DNA of 50,993 nt from contig JAUHZM010000001.1 of assembly GCA_030426005.1 (NCBI GenBank), forward strand, positions 1 through 50,993, read 5' to 3'. Of the stretch, positions 33,931-42,051 are shown in pieces (the first letter of the stretch is position 1; the number at the start of each line of letters is the position of its first letter). The position numbers were made by a program, and so were the translations under genes. The notes under the pieces were generated by a model. It was not told the origin of the DNA, did no database searches, and saw nothing but the letters and a program-made list of their open reading frames with translations. Origin of the DNA: Gammaproteobacteria bacterium. GTDB taxonomy: Bacteria; Pseudomonadota; Gammaproteobacteria; Arenicellales; Arenicellaceae.

Positions 33931-34109
33931 CTGTAGACGCTGGCGACAATTGGATGCCGGTTTTATGGCAGGCTGGACAGTTTCTTCAACCAGTGTTAAA
34001 ACGGTAGAGTCGCGACTGACTCACGCCGACTGGCTCGCAAACCGAGCTCCCATGATATTACACAATTCTTTGACTGCACTCTGTTCCTGCCAGGGCGCTT
34101 AGAGGGTAT

Positions 34110-36101
34110 ATGGTTACGACTGCTCACCAAAACAAAACACGCTACTCGTTGCTATTGGCTGCGGTGACCGCACTCCTGTTATTGGGGTTGGTGGGGCAGG
34201 TGTTTTGGGTGCAACCCGCACTGAATCAGGCCGCGATGCGGTTAAACGCGGGATCGATGACGCAGGTGCTGTGGCAAACGCCCAATGTGACAAAGCCGGT
34301 AAAACGCGCTGCGCTGGCGCAGTTTGTTACACAGTTGCAGTCAGGTACGACAAGTGACGTCCCTGCCTCGATAGACGCTGTGGCTGCGCTCCCTAAGGGC
34401 GTTCTTGCTGCCGAGTTGAGTCGCTTGCTTGATACTATGCAGCGTGGCGATGATGCCTCCATTAACGCGGCGTTGGTCGCGATGGTCGCAGGGCTCACCA
34501 CGCAATTGGAACAGAAGCAGGTGATTCGGCTGGTATTTTGGTTGGCGATTTCTGTTGGCGTGGTTGGAATAACAGCTTGGTTGCTGTTGAGTTTACGCAG
34601 TGAGCTCAAACGCGCACAAATCATGTTGAATGCCAGTCAACGTGAGAACAAAACTATTATGGAAGCAACCAAGGAAGGCTTGTTTATTGTTAAGCCTAAT
34701 CACCAGGTTGGGTCGGTGCAGTCGCAGGCGGTTCAAACTTTGTTTGGTATTGATGAACCAATTCAGGGTGACTTTTTTGAGTTCCTAAAGCGCTTAATCA
34801 GTTTTGATGATCTGAACGAAGTTCGTGCCCATGTCACCGCGAAGCTTGCCGGTAGCCGTGTGGAAGGCAGTGCCGTCGCATCGCAGGCGTTAAATGAAAT
34901 AGAGATCGTTACCGAAAACAAAAAAGGGTATGTCACGCGTAAGTATTTGAGTTTTGAATTCGTTCGTAATGAACAGAATCCTGCAGCCGGTTTGCTGGCG
35001 ACGGTGTCTGATGTGACGCCTCAGGCTGATCTGAAGCGTGAGTTGAAGGCGTTGGGTCGCCAAAATGACGAACGCTTTCAATTGCTGCTGGGTAGTGTCA
35101 CCAGCCAGTCTCCTGAGCTTAAATCGTTTTTCCGCCAAGCGCACCAATATATGAAGGCGATTAATGATGCATTACGCGACACCGATCAGCTGCATGCTTC
35201 CCCGGAAGATAAGATGCAGGACATCAAAACTGCGGTGAGTGACCTTAAGCGACAAGCTGGCGAGGTTGGCAATGTGTTGCTGGAAACCTCAGCGCAAGCG
35301 TTTGAGGGTCAGGTCGACTTATTACTGGACGCGGCGGAAGTCAGCTCGGAGCAGATCGTCGGCCTCAGTGTGCCGTTGAAGCAGATGATCGCTGAGTTGG
35401 ATATTCTGGAAAAATTGTCGGTCAAGCTTGGTGCGAATCAAGTGGATAAACCAGCCTTGTCTGTGGTGAGCCAGCCACAAGCAGAGCCGCATCTGTCCGC
35501 AGTTGCCAATAACGACACTTTGTCACGCTTTACGCAGGCCTATGCGGCCAGTCAGCAGAAGCAGGCGAAGTTGGTTTTGGCGGGGTTTAACGAGTCAGAT
35601 TTTAAATCCGAAATCAGAGCCGAGCTCATTAAGCTGTTTCGGCAATTGGTCGAGAATGCGGTAATGCATAGCCTGGAAACTCCTAATGAACGTATCCGCG
35701 CCGGAAAGTCGGCAACCGGTGTCGTGACCATACAGCGGCATGATTCAAGCCCGTCGGAAGTGCGTTTCGCGGTTCAGGATGATGGTGCAGGATTTAATTT
35801 TGATGCCATCAGACAAACTGCGGTTGCGCGCGGTATCTTAACTGAGGAGTTGAGTGAGCGCCTGTCGAAAAATGAGTTGGTGCGCCTGGTATTTATTTCA
35901 GGTTTTTCGACCGCAGCAGCGCAAACCGACAATCCGGATCAGGGCATGGGTCTGGAGCAGGTAAAGGTAGCGCTAACCGATATGGGCGGCAAGATTGGTA
36001 TCGGGTCACCGGATGGTGTGCGGGCTCAGTTTATGATTAGTTTGCCTAAATCTGTGCTGTTACCGTCCACCACAGCGCCGCAACCCGCTAGCGCTCAATA
36101 A
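34110..36101 (+). CDS. Membrane-anchored CheA-like ATPase with His-less Hpt-like segment
   Basis: 663 residues. Two N-terminal membrane helices (about 14-40 and 140-162) flank a periplasmic stretch of about 100 residues. A PAS-like region spans about 180-310, then a helical segment (320-430), and a C-terminal HATPase_c domain of the CheA type (about 490-650): RQLVENAVMHSLETPNERIRAG (N box), VQDDGAGFNFDAI (G1) and QGMGLEQVKVALTDMGG (G2). The helical segment reads AVSDLKRQAGEVG where Hpt domains have A-x-H-x-L-K-G-x-A-G-x-x-G; Ser377 occupies the phospho-His position. So the ATPase looks intact but the usual phosphoacceptor is absent. I infer that it senses a signal and acts either through a partner Hpt or without phosphotransfer. 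No response regulator is adjacent. Confidence 0.72.
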   Translation: MVTTAHQNKTRYSLLLAAVTALLLLGLVGQVFWVQPALNQAAMRLNAGSMTQVLWQTPNVTKPVKRAALAQFVTQLQSGTTSDVPASIDAVAALPKGVLAAELSRLLDTMQRGDDASINAALVAMVAGLTTQLEQKQVIRLVFWLAISVGVVGITAWLLLSLRSELKRAQIMLNASQRENKTIMEATKEGLFIVKPNHQVGSVQSQAVQTLFGIDEPIQGDFFEFLKRLISFDDLNEVRAHVTAKLAGSRVEGSAVASQALNEIEIVTENKKGYVTRKYLSFEFVRNEQNPAAGLLATVSDVTPQADLKRELKALGRQNDERFQLLLGSVTSQSPELKSFFRQAHQYMKAINDALRDTDQLHASPEDKMQDIKTAVSDLKRQAGEVGNVLLETSAQAFEGQVDLLLDAAEVSSEQIVGLSVPLKQMIAELDILEKLSVKLGANQVDKPALSVVSQPQAEPHLSAVANNDTLSRFTQAYAASQQKQAKLVLAGFNESDFKSEIRAELIKLFRQLVENAVMHSLETPNERIRAGKSATGVVTIQRHDSSPSEVRFAVQDDGAGFNFDAIRQTAVARGILTEELSERLSKNELVRLVFISGFSTAAAQTDNPDQGMGLEQVKVALTDMGGKIGIGSPDGVRAQFMISLPKSVLLPSTTAPQPASAQ

Positions 36102-36114
36102 CGCTGCGCAACGG

Positions 36115-36143
36115 CTGACGCTGTCGGCCGAAGGTACTATAAT
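36115..36143 (+). promoter_or_regulatory. Sigma-70 promoter of the arsC-like/DHH/psi/rimI operon
   Basis: CTGACG (36115-36120), 17-bp spacer, perfect TATAAT (36138-36143), 28 bp before the first ATG. It is the only strong promoter seen for the five tightly packed genes downstream. Confidence 0.65.
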
Positions 36144-36171
36144 TGCGCTTTTAATTGTTCCTAGCCATCTC

Positions 36172-36522
36172 ATGAAGCTTTATCAGTACCCCAAATGTTC
36201 AACCTGTCGCAATGCCGTGAAGTTCTTGCGTGCGAACGATATTCCGTTTGAGTCGATCGATATTACCCAGCAACCACCAACAATTGACGAGTTGCAGACC
36301 ATGTTAGCCGCGTACGACGGTGAAATTGGCCGTTTATTTAATCGATCTGGGGTTCGATATCGCGAGCTAAAATTAAAGGATTCGCTGCCTACGATGTCGG
36401 AGGCGGATGCCTTGGCCCTACTGGCGAATGATGGAAAGCTGATTAAAAGACCCTTTTTGGTGAACGAGTCTGGCCCATCACTGGTGGGCTTTAAAGAAGC
36501 TGAATGGCAGGCGGTCGTCTAA
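36172..36522 (+). CDS. ArsC/Spx family thioredoxin-fold protein (YffB-like)
   Basis: 116 residues. The N-terminus MKLYQYPKCSTCRNAVKFL carries a CxxC (CSTC) and the thioredoxin-like fold of the ArsC/Spx/MgsR/YffB family; LIKRPFLVNE near the C-terminus is the conserved substrate-side loop. Members reduce arsenate, act as transcription regulators (Spx) or have unknown roles (YffB). The missing arsenic genes and presence of the Spx-like CxxC make a true arsenate reductase unlikely. Its TAA overlaps the ATG of the DHH gene. Confidence 0.82.
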   Translation: MKLYQYPKCSTCRNAVKFLRANDIPFESIDITQQPPTIDELQTMLAAYDGEIGRLFNRSGVRYRELKLKDSLPTMSEADALALLANDGKLIKRPFLVNESGPSLVGFKEAEWQAVV

Positions 36523-37481
36523 TGCGTTATGTTGACTGCTTTAATGGGGATGCGGATGGTATCTGTGCACTGACGCAGTTGCGACTCCATCAGCCGGTCG
36601 AGTCGGAGCTAGTTACCGGAATAAAGCGTGATATTAAATTGTTAGACCGTGTTGAGGTTGATCACGGTGACCTGGTGACGGTACTTGATATATCGCTTGA
36701 TAAAAACCGTGCTGAGCTGGATCGGGTTTTAGGTTCGGGTGCGACGGTGTTTTACTGTGACCACCACTTTGCTGGCGATATTCCAAATCATCCCAACCTC
36801 ACCACCTTAATCAACACCACGCCAGATGTTTGTACCAGCTTGTTGATCAATCAGCAATTGAAGGGCCGTTACCTGGCTTGGGCCGTGGTCGGTACCTTCG
36901 GTGATAACCTGCAAAAGTCAGCGCGCGGATTGGCAAAGTCACTGAATTTAAATGACGAGCAGTTGCAGGCGCTAGAGGCGCTCGGTATCTACCTGAACTA
37001 CAATGGGTATGGGGCTGACCTCGATGACCTGTATTTTGACCCGGCGGTGCTAGCCCAGCGCACAATGAAATTTGCATCCCCTTTCGACTTTATGATGGAA
37101 GACGCTGATACTTTTGGGACGCTGAAAAATGGCTACCATTCGGACATGGCGCGGGCCGCTGCAGCGACACCGCACCACCAGTCATCTGAGGCCGAGATTT
37201 ATATTTTACCCAATGAAGCTTGGGCCAGGCGAGTGAGTGGTGTGTTCGGCAATGATCTAGCCAATCGCGCGCCTGACCTCGCACACGCTGTGCTTACCGA
37301 GCGCAGTGATGGACAGTTTTTAGTCAGCGTTCGAGCACCGCTGAATAACAAACAAGGGGCAGACGTTGTTTGCCGGCAGTTTGCTACCGGTGGTGGTCGC
37401 GCGGCAGCAGCCGGAATCAACGAGTTGCCCGCGTCCGATCTTAACCAGTTTATTACGGTGTTGTGTGAAACCTATCGATAA
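36522..37481 (+). CDS. DHH family phosphoesterase
   Basis: 319 residues from ATG 36522, which overlaps the preceding stop (TAATG). The metal-binding motifs are DCFNGDADGICALTQL (motif I), a later VLDIS segment and FYCDHHFAGD (DHH motif III), followed by a C-terminal DHHA1-like region with FLVSVRAPLNNKQGADVVCRQFATGGGRAAAAG. The family includes RecJ exonuclease, nanoRNases and pApases, all acting on phosphodiesters with Mn2+. It is much shorter than RecJ. It shares an operon with a candidate replisome subunit (psi), so a DNA or oligonucleotide substrate is plausible but unproven. Confidence 0.82.
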   Translation: MRYVDCFNGDADGICALTQLRLHQPVESELVTGIKRDIKLLDRVEVDHGDLVTVLDISLDKNRAELDRVLGSGATVFYCDHHFAGDIPNHPNLTTLINTTPDVCTSLLINQQLKGRYLAWAVVGTFGDNLQKSARGLAKSLNLNDEQLQALEALGIYLNYNGYGADLDDLYFDPAVLAQRTMKFASPFDFMMEDADTFGTLKNGYHSDMARAAAATPHHQSSEAEIYILPNEAWARRVSGVFGNDLANRAPDLAHAVLTERSDGQFLVSVRAPLNNKQGADVVCRQFATGGGRAAAAGINELPASDLNQFITVLCETYR

Positions 37482-38004
37482 TCCAGTATCCGAGCAGGCC
37501 GTCGATACCCGCGAAAAAGTGGTTCGCATTGTCGCGCGAATTGGGGATGTGGCGCAGAGTTTATTGCGCAAAGTGAGCTGGTTTGTCGGATTCGGCGTGC
37601 TCGCGTCCGCCTATCTGGCCTGGTTGGTCTATTTGCCCGACTCGGTTTGGTGGTGGAATCTGATTAAGTGTCTGATTGTCTGCTTGCCAGCTCTGTTATG
37701 GGGTTTTATCTGGTTTGTTTTGTCGCAGCTGAGCGAAGCGCCAACGCACGTTGCCGGTTTGATGGATGGCGATAGCCAGTTGGTTGGACACCTAAAAGCA
37801 ATGCACTTGGGTGAGAAAAAAGGCGTGCGCGGGCTATTTAGCACATTGAATGCAGTGCGCAACGAAGAGGCGTTCAGTGCCGTATTCGATACCATCGGCG
37901 GCGTGACACTGTTGGCAAACCCGCTGTTTGCGTTTATCGCCTTTATTGCTGGTCTCTTGTTGTTTGGCGTTGTTCTGCTCGCTGGCTTGATCTTGGTGTT
38001 CTGA
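37465..38004 (+). CDS. Inner-membrane protein of unknown function
   Basis: 179 residues from GTG 37465, inside the end of the DHH gene (17-nt overlap); frames further upstream repeat DHH-gene sequence out of frame. Hydrophobic segments lie near VGFGVLASAYLAWLVYLP, IKCLIVCLPALLWGFIWFVL and the C-terminal GVTLLANPLFAFIAFIAGLLLFGVVLLAGL. A cytoplasmic loop between them contains a Lys/Arg-rich stretch (LGEKKGVRGLF). I do not recognise the family. Its overlap with the DHH gene and 2-bp gap to the next gene imply shared translation control in the operon. Confidence 0.72.
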   Translation: MKPIDNPVSEQAVDTREKVVRIVARIGDVAQSLLRKVSWFVGFGVLASAYLAWLVYLPDSVWWWNLIKCLIVCLPALLWGFIWFVLSQLSEAPTHVAGLMDGDSQLVGHLKAMHLGEKKGVRGLFSTLNAVRNEEAFSAVFDTIGGVTLLANPLFAFIAFIAGLLLFGVVLLAGLILVF

Positions 38005-38006
38005 CC

Positions 38007-38903
38007 GTGAAGTCCGTACTACTCGATCAACTGCACGTCCAAGCGTGGCGTCTGCGCTCTCAGCCAGTACAGCAAGTCAGTGAGTCGCAGCCTGAATCGA
38101 TTGAGTTGGGGGCCGTGGCGATACCGGAAGACGTAGCGGTTGGTGTCTCTGACTATACTGCTCAGCAAGATGTTGAGCCGATCGTTACCATAGAACCTGA
38201 AGCGGCGACGACGCCACAAGCGGATGTTCAGGTTCCAACCCTGACGCCGACAATGGCACCAGTCATGCCTGTTCCTGAGCTAGCCGAGTCGATGCCGAAA
38301 ATTCTTGCGGCCCCAGAAGCGGTAGTCGCAGAACCGGCGACTACCGATCCAGTAGCCGTTGCAGACTGGGCCGCGCTGCAGTCTATGATCAATACAGGAC
38401 TGTTGTGCCCGAGTTGCAATACTAATAATGCCGTGCTGGGCCATGGCAGTCAGCAAGCTGAGTGGTTGTTCGTGTTTGATTCGCCAACTTCCACGGATTT
38501 GCGTGAGCGACAAATCTGCAATGGCCGAGCTGGTAGCCTGTATGACGCATTGTTGGCAGCCTGTGGCTTCGAGCGGGCTCAGGTTTACACCACCACCGTG
38601 TTTAAATGTGCCCCAACGGATGATCTGAGTTTGTCGCCAGCCTGCCATGACATATTGCGCCGACAAATTGAATTGATCGAGCCAAAGGTGGTAGTGGCAT
38701 TTGGCGAGTTCGCTGCACAATCTGTGTTGAAAGCTAATGAGCCACTGGGTGTCTTGCGGCAACAACCGCAGACTTGCTTTTCGACCGGGGTACGCGTGGT
38801 GCCGACCTTCAGTCCCTTGCAGATGCTTGAACATAATGAGCTGAAAGCGGATGTATGGCACGATTTATCTGCCGCGCTGCGCTGGTATCGTCAATCACGA
38901 TAA
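38007..38903 (+). CDS. Candidate DNA polymerase III psi subunit with UDG-like Fe-S domain
   Basis: 298 residues from GTG 38007. The N-terminal peptide LLDQLHVQAWRLRSQP resembles the conserved N-terminus of E. coli HolD (LQQLGITQWSLRRP), which binds chi. A low-complexity linker (about 25-125, Pro/Val/Ala/Glu) leads to a C-terminal domain like family-4 uracil-DNA glycosylase: CPSC (134, 137), KC (201) and AC (213) give the four-Cys 4Fe-4S pattern, and PKVVVAFGEFAAQSVL and VVPTFSPLQMLEHNELKADVWHDL match later family motifs. The catalytic motifs are altered: GEAPG is replaced by FDSPT and HPS by FSPL. Pseudomonads are known to have a longer, divergent psi, and holD precedes rimI in enterics; rimI is next here. 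The domain fold is fairly clear; the psi role is inference. Confidence 0.65.
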   Translation: MKSVLLDQLHVQAWRLRSQPVQQVSESQPESIELGAVAIPEDVAVGVSDYTAQQDVEPIVTIEPEAATTPQADVQVPTLTPTMAPVMPVPELAESMPKILAAPEAVVAEPATTDPVAVADWAALQSMINTGLLCPSCNTNNAVLGHGSQQAEWLFVFDSPTSTDLRERQICNGRAGSLYDALLAACGFERAQVYTTTVFKCAPTDDLSLSPACHDILRRQIELIEPKVVVAFGEFAAQSVLKANEPLGVLRQQPQTCFSTGVRVVPTFSPLQMLEHNELKADVWHDLSAALRWYRQSR

Positions 38904-38912
38904 CCGCTTTAA

Positions 38913-39398
38913 ATGGCGTCCGAATTAAAACAGCGCATACTCGATCAAGGAGTTGAGGCGCGCAATATGATGGATGCTGATCTTTCCACTGTGCTGCAGA
39001 TTGAGCAATCCGCACAGGTGAGCCCATGGAGCAGATTGTCCTTTGAGGAAGCCTTGACCAGTGATTATCTGTGTCGTGTGTTGTGTTGTGAGCAACAAGT
39101 GCTGGCCTACCACATTTGCAGCAGTGTTTTGGACGAACTGCAGATTCTAAACGTGGTTGTCGCGCCCTCAGTACAGGGGCTTGGTTTGGGGCACCGGCTG
39201 CTGCAGGATGTGCTGGAATTAGCGGCTGCTCGAGATTGCAATAAGCTGTTTCTGGAAGTTCGCTTGAGTAATTTGAAGGCGCAGAATTTGTACCGCCAGT
39301 GGCAGTTTGAGCAGATCGCGGTGCGTAAGCAGTATTATTCGACCCCTAACGGGACGCGTGAAGATGCCCTGGTTTTTCTGCGTCAGCGCGACAATTAA
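38913..39398 (+). CDS. rimI: Ribosomal protein S18 alanine N-acetyltransferase
   Basis: 161 residues of a GNAT acetyltransferase. VVVAPSVQGLGLGHRLLQDVLELAA is the acetyl-CoA P-loop (Q/R-x-x-G-x-G/A) and LEVRLSNLKAQNLYRQWQFEQIAVRKQYYS is the RimI-specific region. SPWSRLSFEEALTSDY near the N-terminus is also RimI-like. It acetylates the N-terminus of S18. It follows the psi-like gene by 9 bp, the same order as holD-rimI in E. coli. Its stop shares TTAA with that of the convergent mltD. Confidence 0.9.
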   Translation: MASELKQRILDQGVEARNMMDADLSTVLQIEQSAQVSPWSRLSFEEALTSDYLCRVLCCEQQVLAYHICSSVLDELQILNVVVAPSVQGLGLGHRLLQDVLELAAARDCNKLFLEVRLSNLKAQNLYRQWQFEQIAVRKQYYSTPNGTREDALVFLRQRDN

Positions 39399-40774
39399 TT
39401 CAAGCTGGGGCGAATTAACACTGTTTGATTTAATTGCAAGATCTGATTGCGCGCAAAATTATTCCAGTCCAACAGTTCTCGTAGCTGCACATTGTAGCGG
39501 CGCGCAATAGACCACAGTGTGTCACCGCGCTGGACGTGATGCACGACTTCGGTCTGCGCGCTAGCCATATCAAGGGCAGCCAGTTCGCCACCACGCACGG
39601 GTACCACCAAGTTGCGATCCGCGCGAATCATATTGTTCTGGAGGTGGTTGGCTTTACGCAATGATGCCACGCTAACCCCGTATTGACGCGCAATACCGCT
39701 CAGTGTGTCGCCGCGACGCACACGATGGTTTTGAAATCGAATGGCAGGTGCTGAGGCGATTGCCGCTTCCGCGCGTGTGATCATGTCGCCATTACCGATG
39801 GGTACCAGAATGCGGTGCGGTCCGTCCGGCGCAGTGGCCCAGCGTTTAAATCCTGCATTAAGGTGGCGTAGAAGGTCACGGTCAATTTGCGTCTGTTCGG
39901 CAAAATGATTAAGGTCTATTTGGCCAGGTAATTCCAGTACTTCAAAATACGGTTTACTGGCGATTTTGGGTAGTGTTACTTGGAACTTTTTTGGGTTCTG
40001 AACGATATTGCGCAGCGCCAGCAGTTTTGGCACATAGCGCTGAGTCTCGGATCTTAGGTTAAGGTTCTTATAGACGGCTTTGTGTTGTGGTCGATGTCGT
40101 TTAATTGCGCGGCGTACTGTCCCTGGGCCGGCATTGTAAGCAGCAAGGGTTAAGAACCAATCGCCTTCGAACATCTTGTTGAGCTGCTCTAAGTAATCCA
40201 GTGCGGCATTGGTGGACGCGATAGCATCACGTCGACCGTCATACCACCAGGTGTCGTGCAGGCCAAACTCACGGCCAGTGGCCGGGACAAACTGCCATAG
40301 CCCACCAGCACGAGAACGACTAACCGCTTCGGGTTTATAAGCGCTCTCAACCGCGGGCAACAAGGCTAATTCCATCGGTAGGCCACGCTTTTCTATTTCT
40401 TCCACAATGTGATACAAAAATGGCGTGGCGCGGACAAACAAATTTTTCAAATAGGTTGGGTGCGTCGCGTCCCAACGTTCGTATTCGCGTACGTACTTTG
40501 AATCTAACTCGGGTAAGGTGAATCCCGCACGCATGCGCGCGAACAAGTCGCCGTGGGCAGATTCATCCGCACTCGGTGCGGCATCTGCGGCTTCGAGCTC
40601 TGCATCCGAGAGTACTATTTTATCGGTTTCATCACCCTGTTCATCATCGGTGTGCGGTGGCAGATTTGACGTTGCCTCCGTGTCTGAGCTCGACGTGGCT
40701 CGATCAGAGTCGAGGTGGCCACAAGCTGACAACAATACAAGCAAGAAAAGAGTAACAAGCGGTTTAAAATTCAT
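39395..40774 (-). CDS. mltD: Membrane-bound lytic murein transglycosylase D, LysM repeats
   Basis: 459 residues from ATG 40774; a longer frame has no support, whereas MNFKPLVTLFLLVLLSACGH is a lipoprotein signal with the lipobox Leu-Ser-Ala-Cys. A Thr/Ser/Asp/Glu-rich linker leads to the SLT domain with MELALLPAVESAYKPEAVSRSRAGGLWQF, where the Glu of ESAY is catalytic. Two LysM domains close the protein (HRVRRGDTLSGIARQYGVSV and HHVQRGDTLWSIARRYNVQL) and bind peptidoglycan. The enzyme cleaves glycan strands to 1,6-anhydro products at the outer membrane. In E. coli mltD is near gloB-yafS-rnhA-dnaQ; gloB is missing here. Confidence 0.9.
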   Translation of the reverse strand: MNFKPLVTLFLLVLLSACGHLDSDRATSSSDTEATSNLPPHTDDEQGDETDKIVLSDAELEAADAAPSADESAHGDLFARMRAGFTLPELDSKYVREYERWDATHPTYLKNLFVRATPFLYHIVEEIEKRGLPMELALLPAVESAYKPEAVSRSRAGGLWQFVPATGREFGLHDTWWYDGRRDAIASTNAALDYLEQLNKMFEGDWFLTLAAYNAGPGTVRRAIKRHRPQHKAVYKNLNLRSETQRYVPKLLALRNIVQNPKKFQVTLPKIASKPYFEVLELPGQIDLNHFAEQTQIDRDLLRHLNAGFKRWATAPDGPHRILVPIGNGDMITRAEAAIASAPAIRFQNHRVRRGDTLSGIARQYGVSVASLRKANHLQNNMIRADRNLVVPVRGGELAALDMASAQTEVVHHVQRGDTLWSIARRYNVQLRELLDWNNFARNQILQLNQTVLIRPSLN

Positions 40775-40858
40775 CGGCGCATAGTAAAGATGGGCTGGTG
40801 AACAGTCAATGTCGCTGTCCCCGATTTCATGTAAGATGAGTGTAATCGAAAAGCTGGA

Positions 40859-41599
40859 ATGACAACAGTGCAACACAACGAGCAGTCAATTTTTACTTGG
40901 CGTCAAAGTGACTACGCGAGTCACTATTTTGCCACTGAGCAACCCTTTCTCAATGCTGGCCTCAAACAGGCGGTCGGACCAAAAGCATTACAAATCGGCA
41001 CGCAGATTGATCAGCAGCTGATCGATGCGCTAGAACTGCCGTATCTGGTGCGGACCACACAGTATGTGCAACAGAATGCCGACTTGATATCGGACCCAGC
41101 ATTCTTGCCGTTTGCCCCCAACTCGTTTGCGATGGTGGTCTTACCACACGTGCTAGAGCGTCACTCGATTCCGCATCAGGTGCTGCGAGAAGCGCACCGG
41201 GTATTGATGTCTGAAGGTCATATTGTCATTACCGGATTTAATCCGACCAGTCTACTTGGCGTGCAACGCTTCTTGCGCCCCAAGGCGGTCATGCAGGGGA
41301 GATACTACACGGTGAAGCGAGTGACTGATTGGTTGCAACTATTGGGCTTTGAGGTGGTTGCCAGTGCCATGTTTCAGTATGCGCCGTTGTCACGTCGGGC
41401 TAGAGTGATGCGCTCCTTACGATTTTTGGAATCGGTTGGTGATCGTTGGTTGCCCATGTTCGGCGGGGGCTATATGATCACCGCCAAGAAACGAGATGTC
41501 GGCATGAACCTGGTGGGGCGCGTGCGTTTTCGATCCTCCAAACCTAAGCTGGCGGCGGCGGTCAGAGCCTCTGCGCCGCGTAGCAGTAAGCACTCATAG
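40859..41599 (+). CDS. SAM-dependent methyltransferase, YafS-like
   Basis: 246 residues of a class I methyltransferase (Methyltransf_11-like). Clear elements are LPFAPNSFAMVVLPHVLERHSIPHQVLREAHRVLMSEGHIVITGFNPTS, the central strand/helix pair. The SAM motif I is weak: KALQIGTQID replaces the usual D-x-G-x-G-x-G, as is common in YafS-type proteins. Substrate and function of the family are unknown. It lies divergently from mltD and 10 bp upstream of rnhA, matching the gammaproteobacterial yafS-rnhA-dnaQ neighbourhood, though with the genes codirectional here. Confidence 0.8.
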   Translation: MTTVQHNEQSIFTWRQSDYASHYFATEQPFLNAGLKQAVGPKALQIGTQIDQQLIDALELPYLVRTTQYVQQNADLISDPAFLPFAPNSFAMVVLPHVLERHSIPHQVLREAHRVLMSEGHIVITGFNPTSLLGVQRFLRPKAVMQGRYYTVKRVTDWLQLLGFEVVASAMFQYAPLSRRARVMRSLRFLESVGDRWLPMFGGGYMITAKKRDVGMNLVGRVRFRSSKPKLAAAVRASAPRSSKHS

Positions 41600-41609
41600 A
41601 ATATTCATA

Positions 41610-42047
41610 GTGACCAAACAAGTAGAGATTTATACCGACGGCGCTTGTCGGGGCAACCCCGGTCCGGGTGGCTGGGGCGCATTGCTGATGTACGGCGACC
41701 ACCGCAAAGAGTTGTTCGGTGGTGAACCAGCCACGACCAACAATCGCATGGAATTGACCGCGGCGATCAAGGCGTTGCAGTCCTTGAAGCGCCCGTGTGA
41801 TCTGGTGTTGTACACCGATTCACAATATGTGCGTAAGGGGATTTTAGAGTGGATCCAAAACTGGAAGGCGCGGGGCTGGAAGACAGCAGCGAAAAAGCCA
41901 GTTAAAAATGCCGATCTGTGGCAGGCGCTGGATGCGGAAGTGAATCGACATACGGTAAACTGGGTCTGGGTCAAAGGGCACGCCGGGATTGCTGGAAATG
42001 AAGCCGCGGATGCATTAGCGAATCGCGGCATTGACGAGTTGGAGTAA
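41610..42047 (+). CDS. rnhA: Ribonuclease HI
   Basis: 145 residues from GTG 41610. The four catalytic acidic residues lie in VEIYTDGACRGNPGPGGWG, NNRMELTAAI, LYTDSQYVRKGI and GNEAADALANRG; the basic handle NWKARGWKTAAKKPVKN is intact. It degrades the RNA strand of RNA-DNA hybrids, removing primers and R-loops. It starts 10 bp after the methyltransferase stop and ends 4 bp before the dnaQ start. The GGAGT over its last codons serves as the dnaQ ribosome binding site. Confidence 0.95.
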   Translation: MTKQVEIYTDGACRGNPGPGGWGALLMYGDHRKELFGGEPATTNNRMELTAAIKALQSLKRPCDLVLYTDSQYVRKGILEWIQNWKARGWKTAAKKPVKNADLWQALDAEVNRHTVNWVWVKGHAGIAGNEAADALANRGIDELE

Positions 42048-42051
42048 AACA

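Noticed and set aside
36172..36522. Arsenate reductase call with an ars operon
   Set aside because: No arsR, arsB or acr3 is nearby and the Spx/YffB-like CxxC protein is a better fit, so arsC was not assigned.
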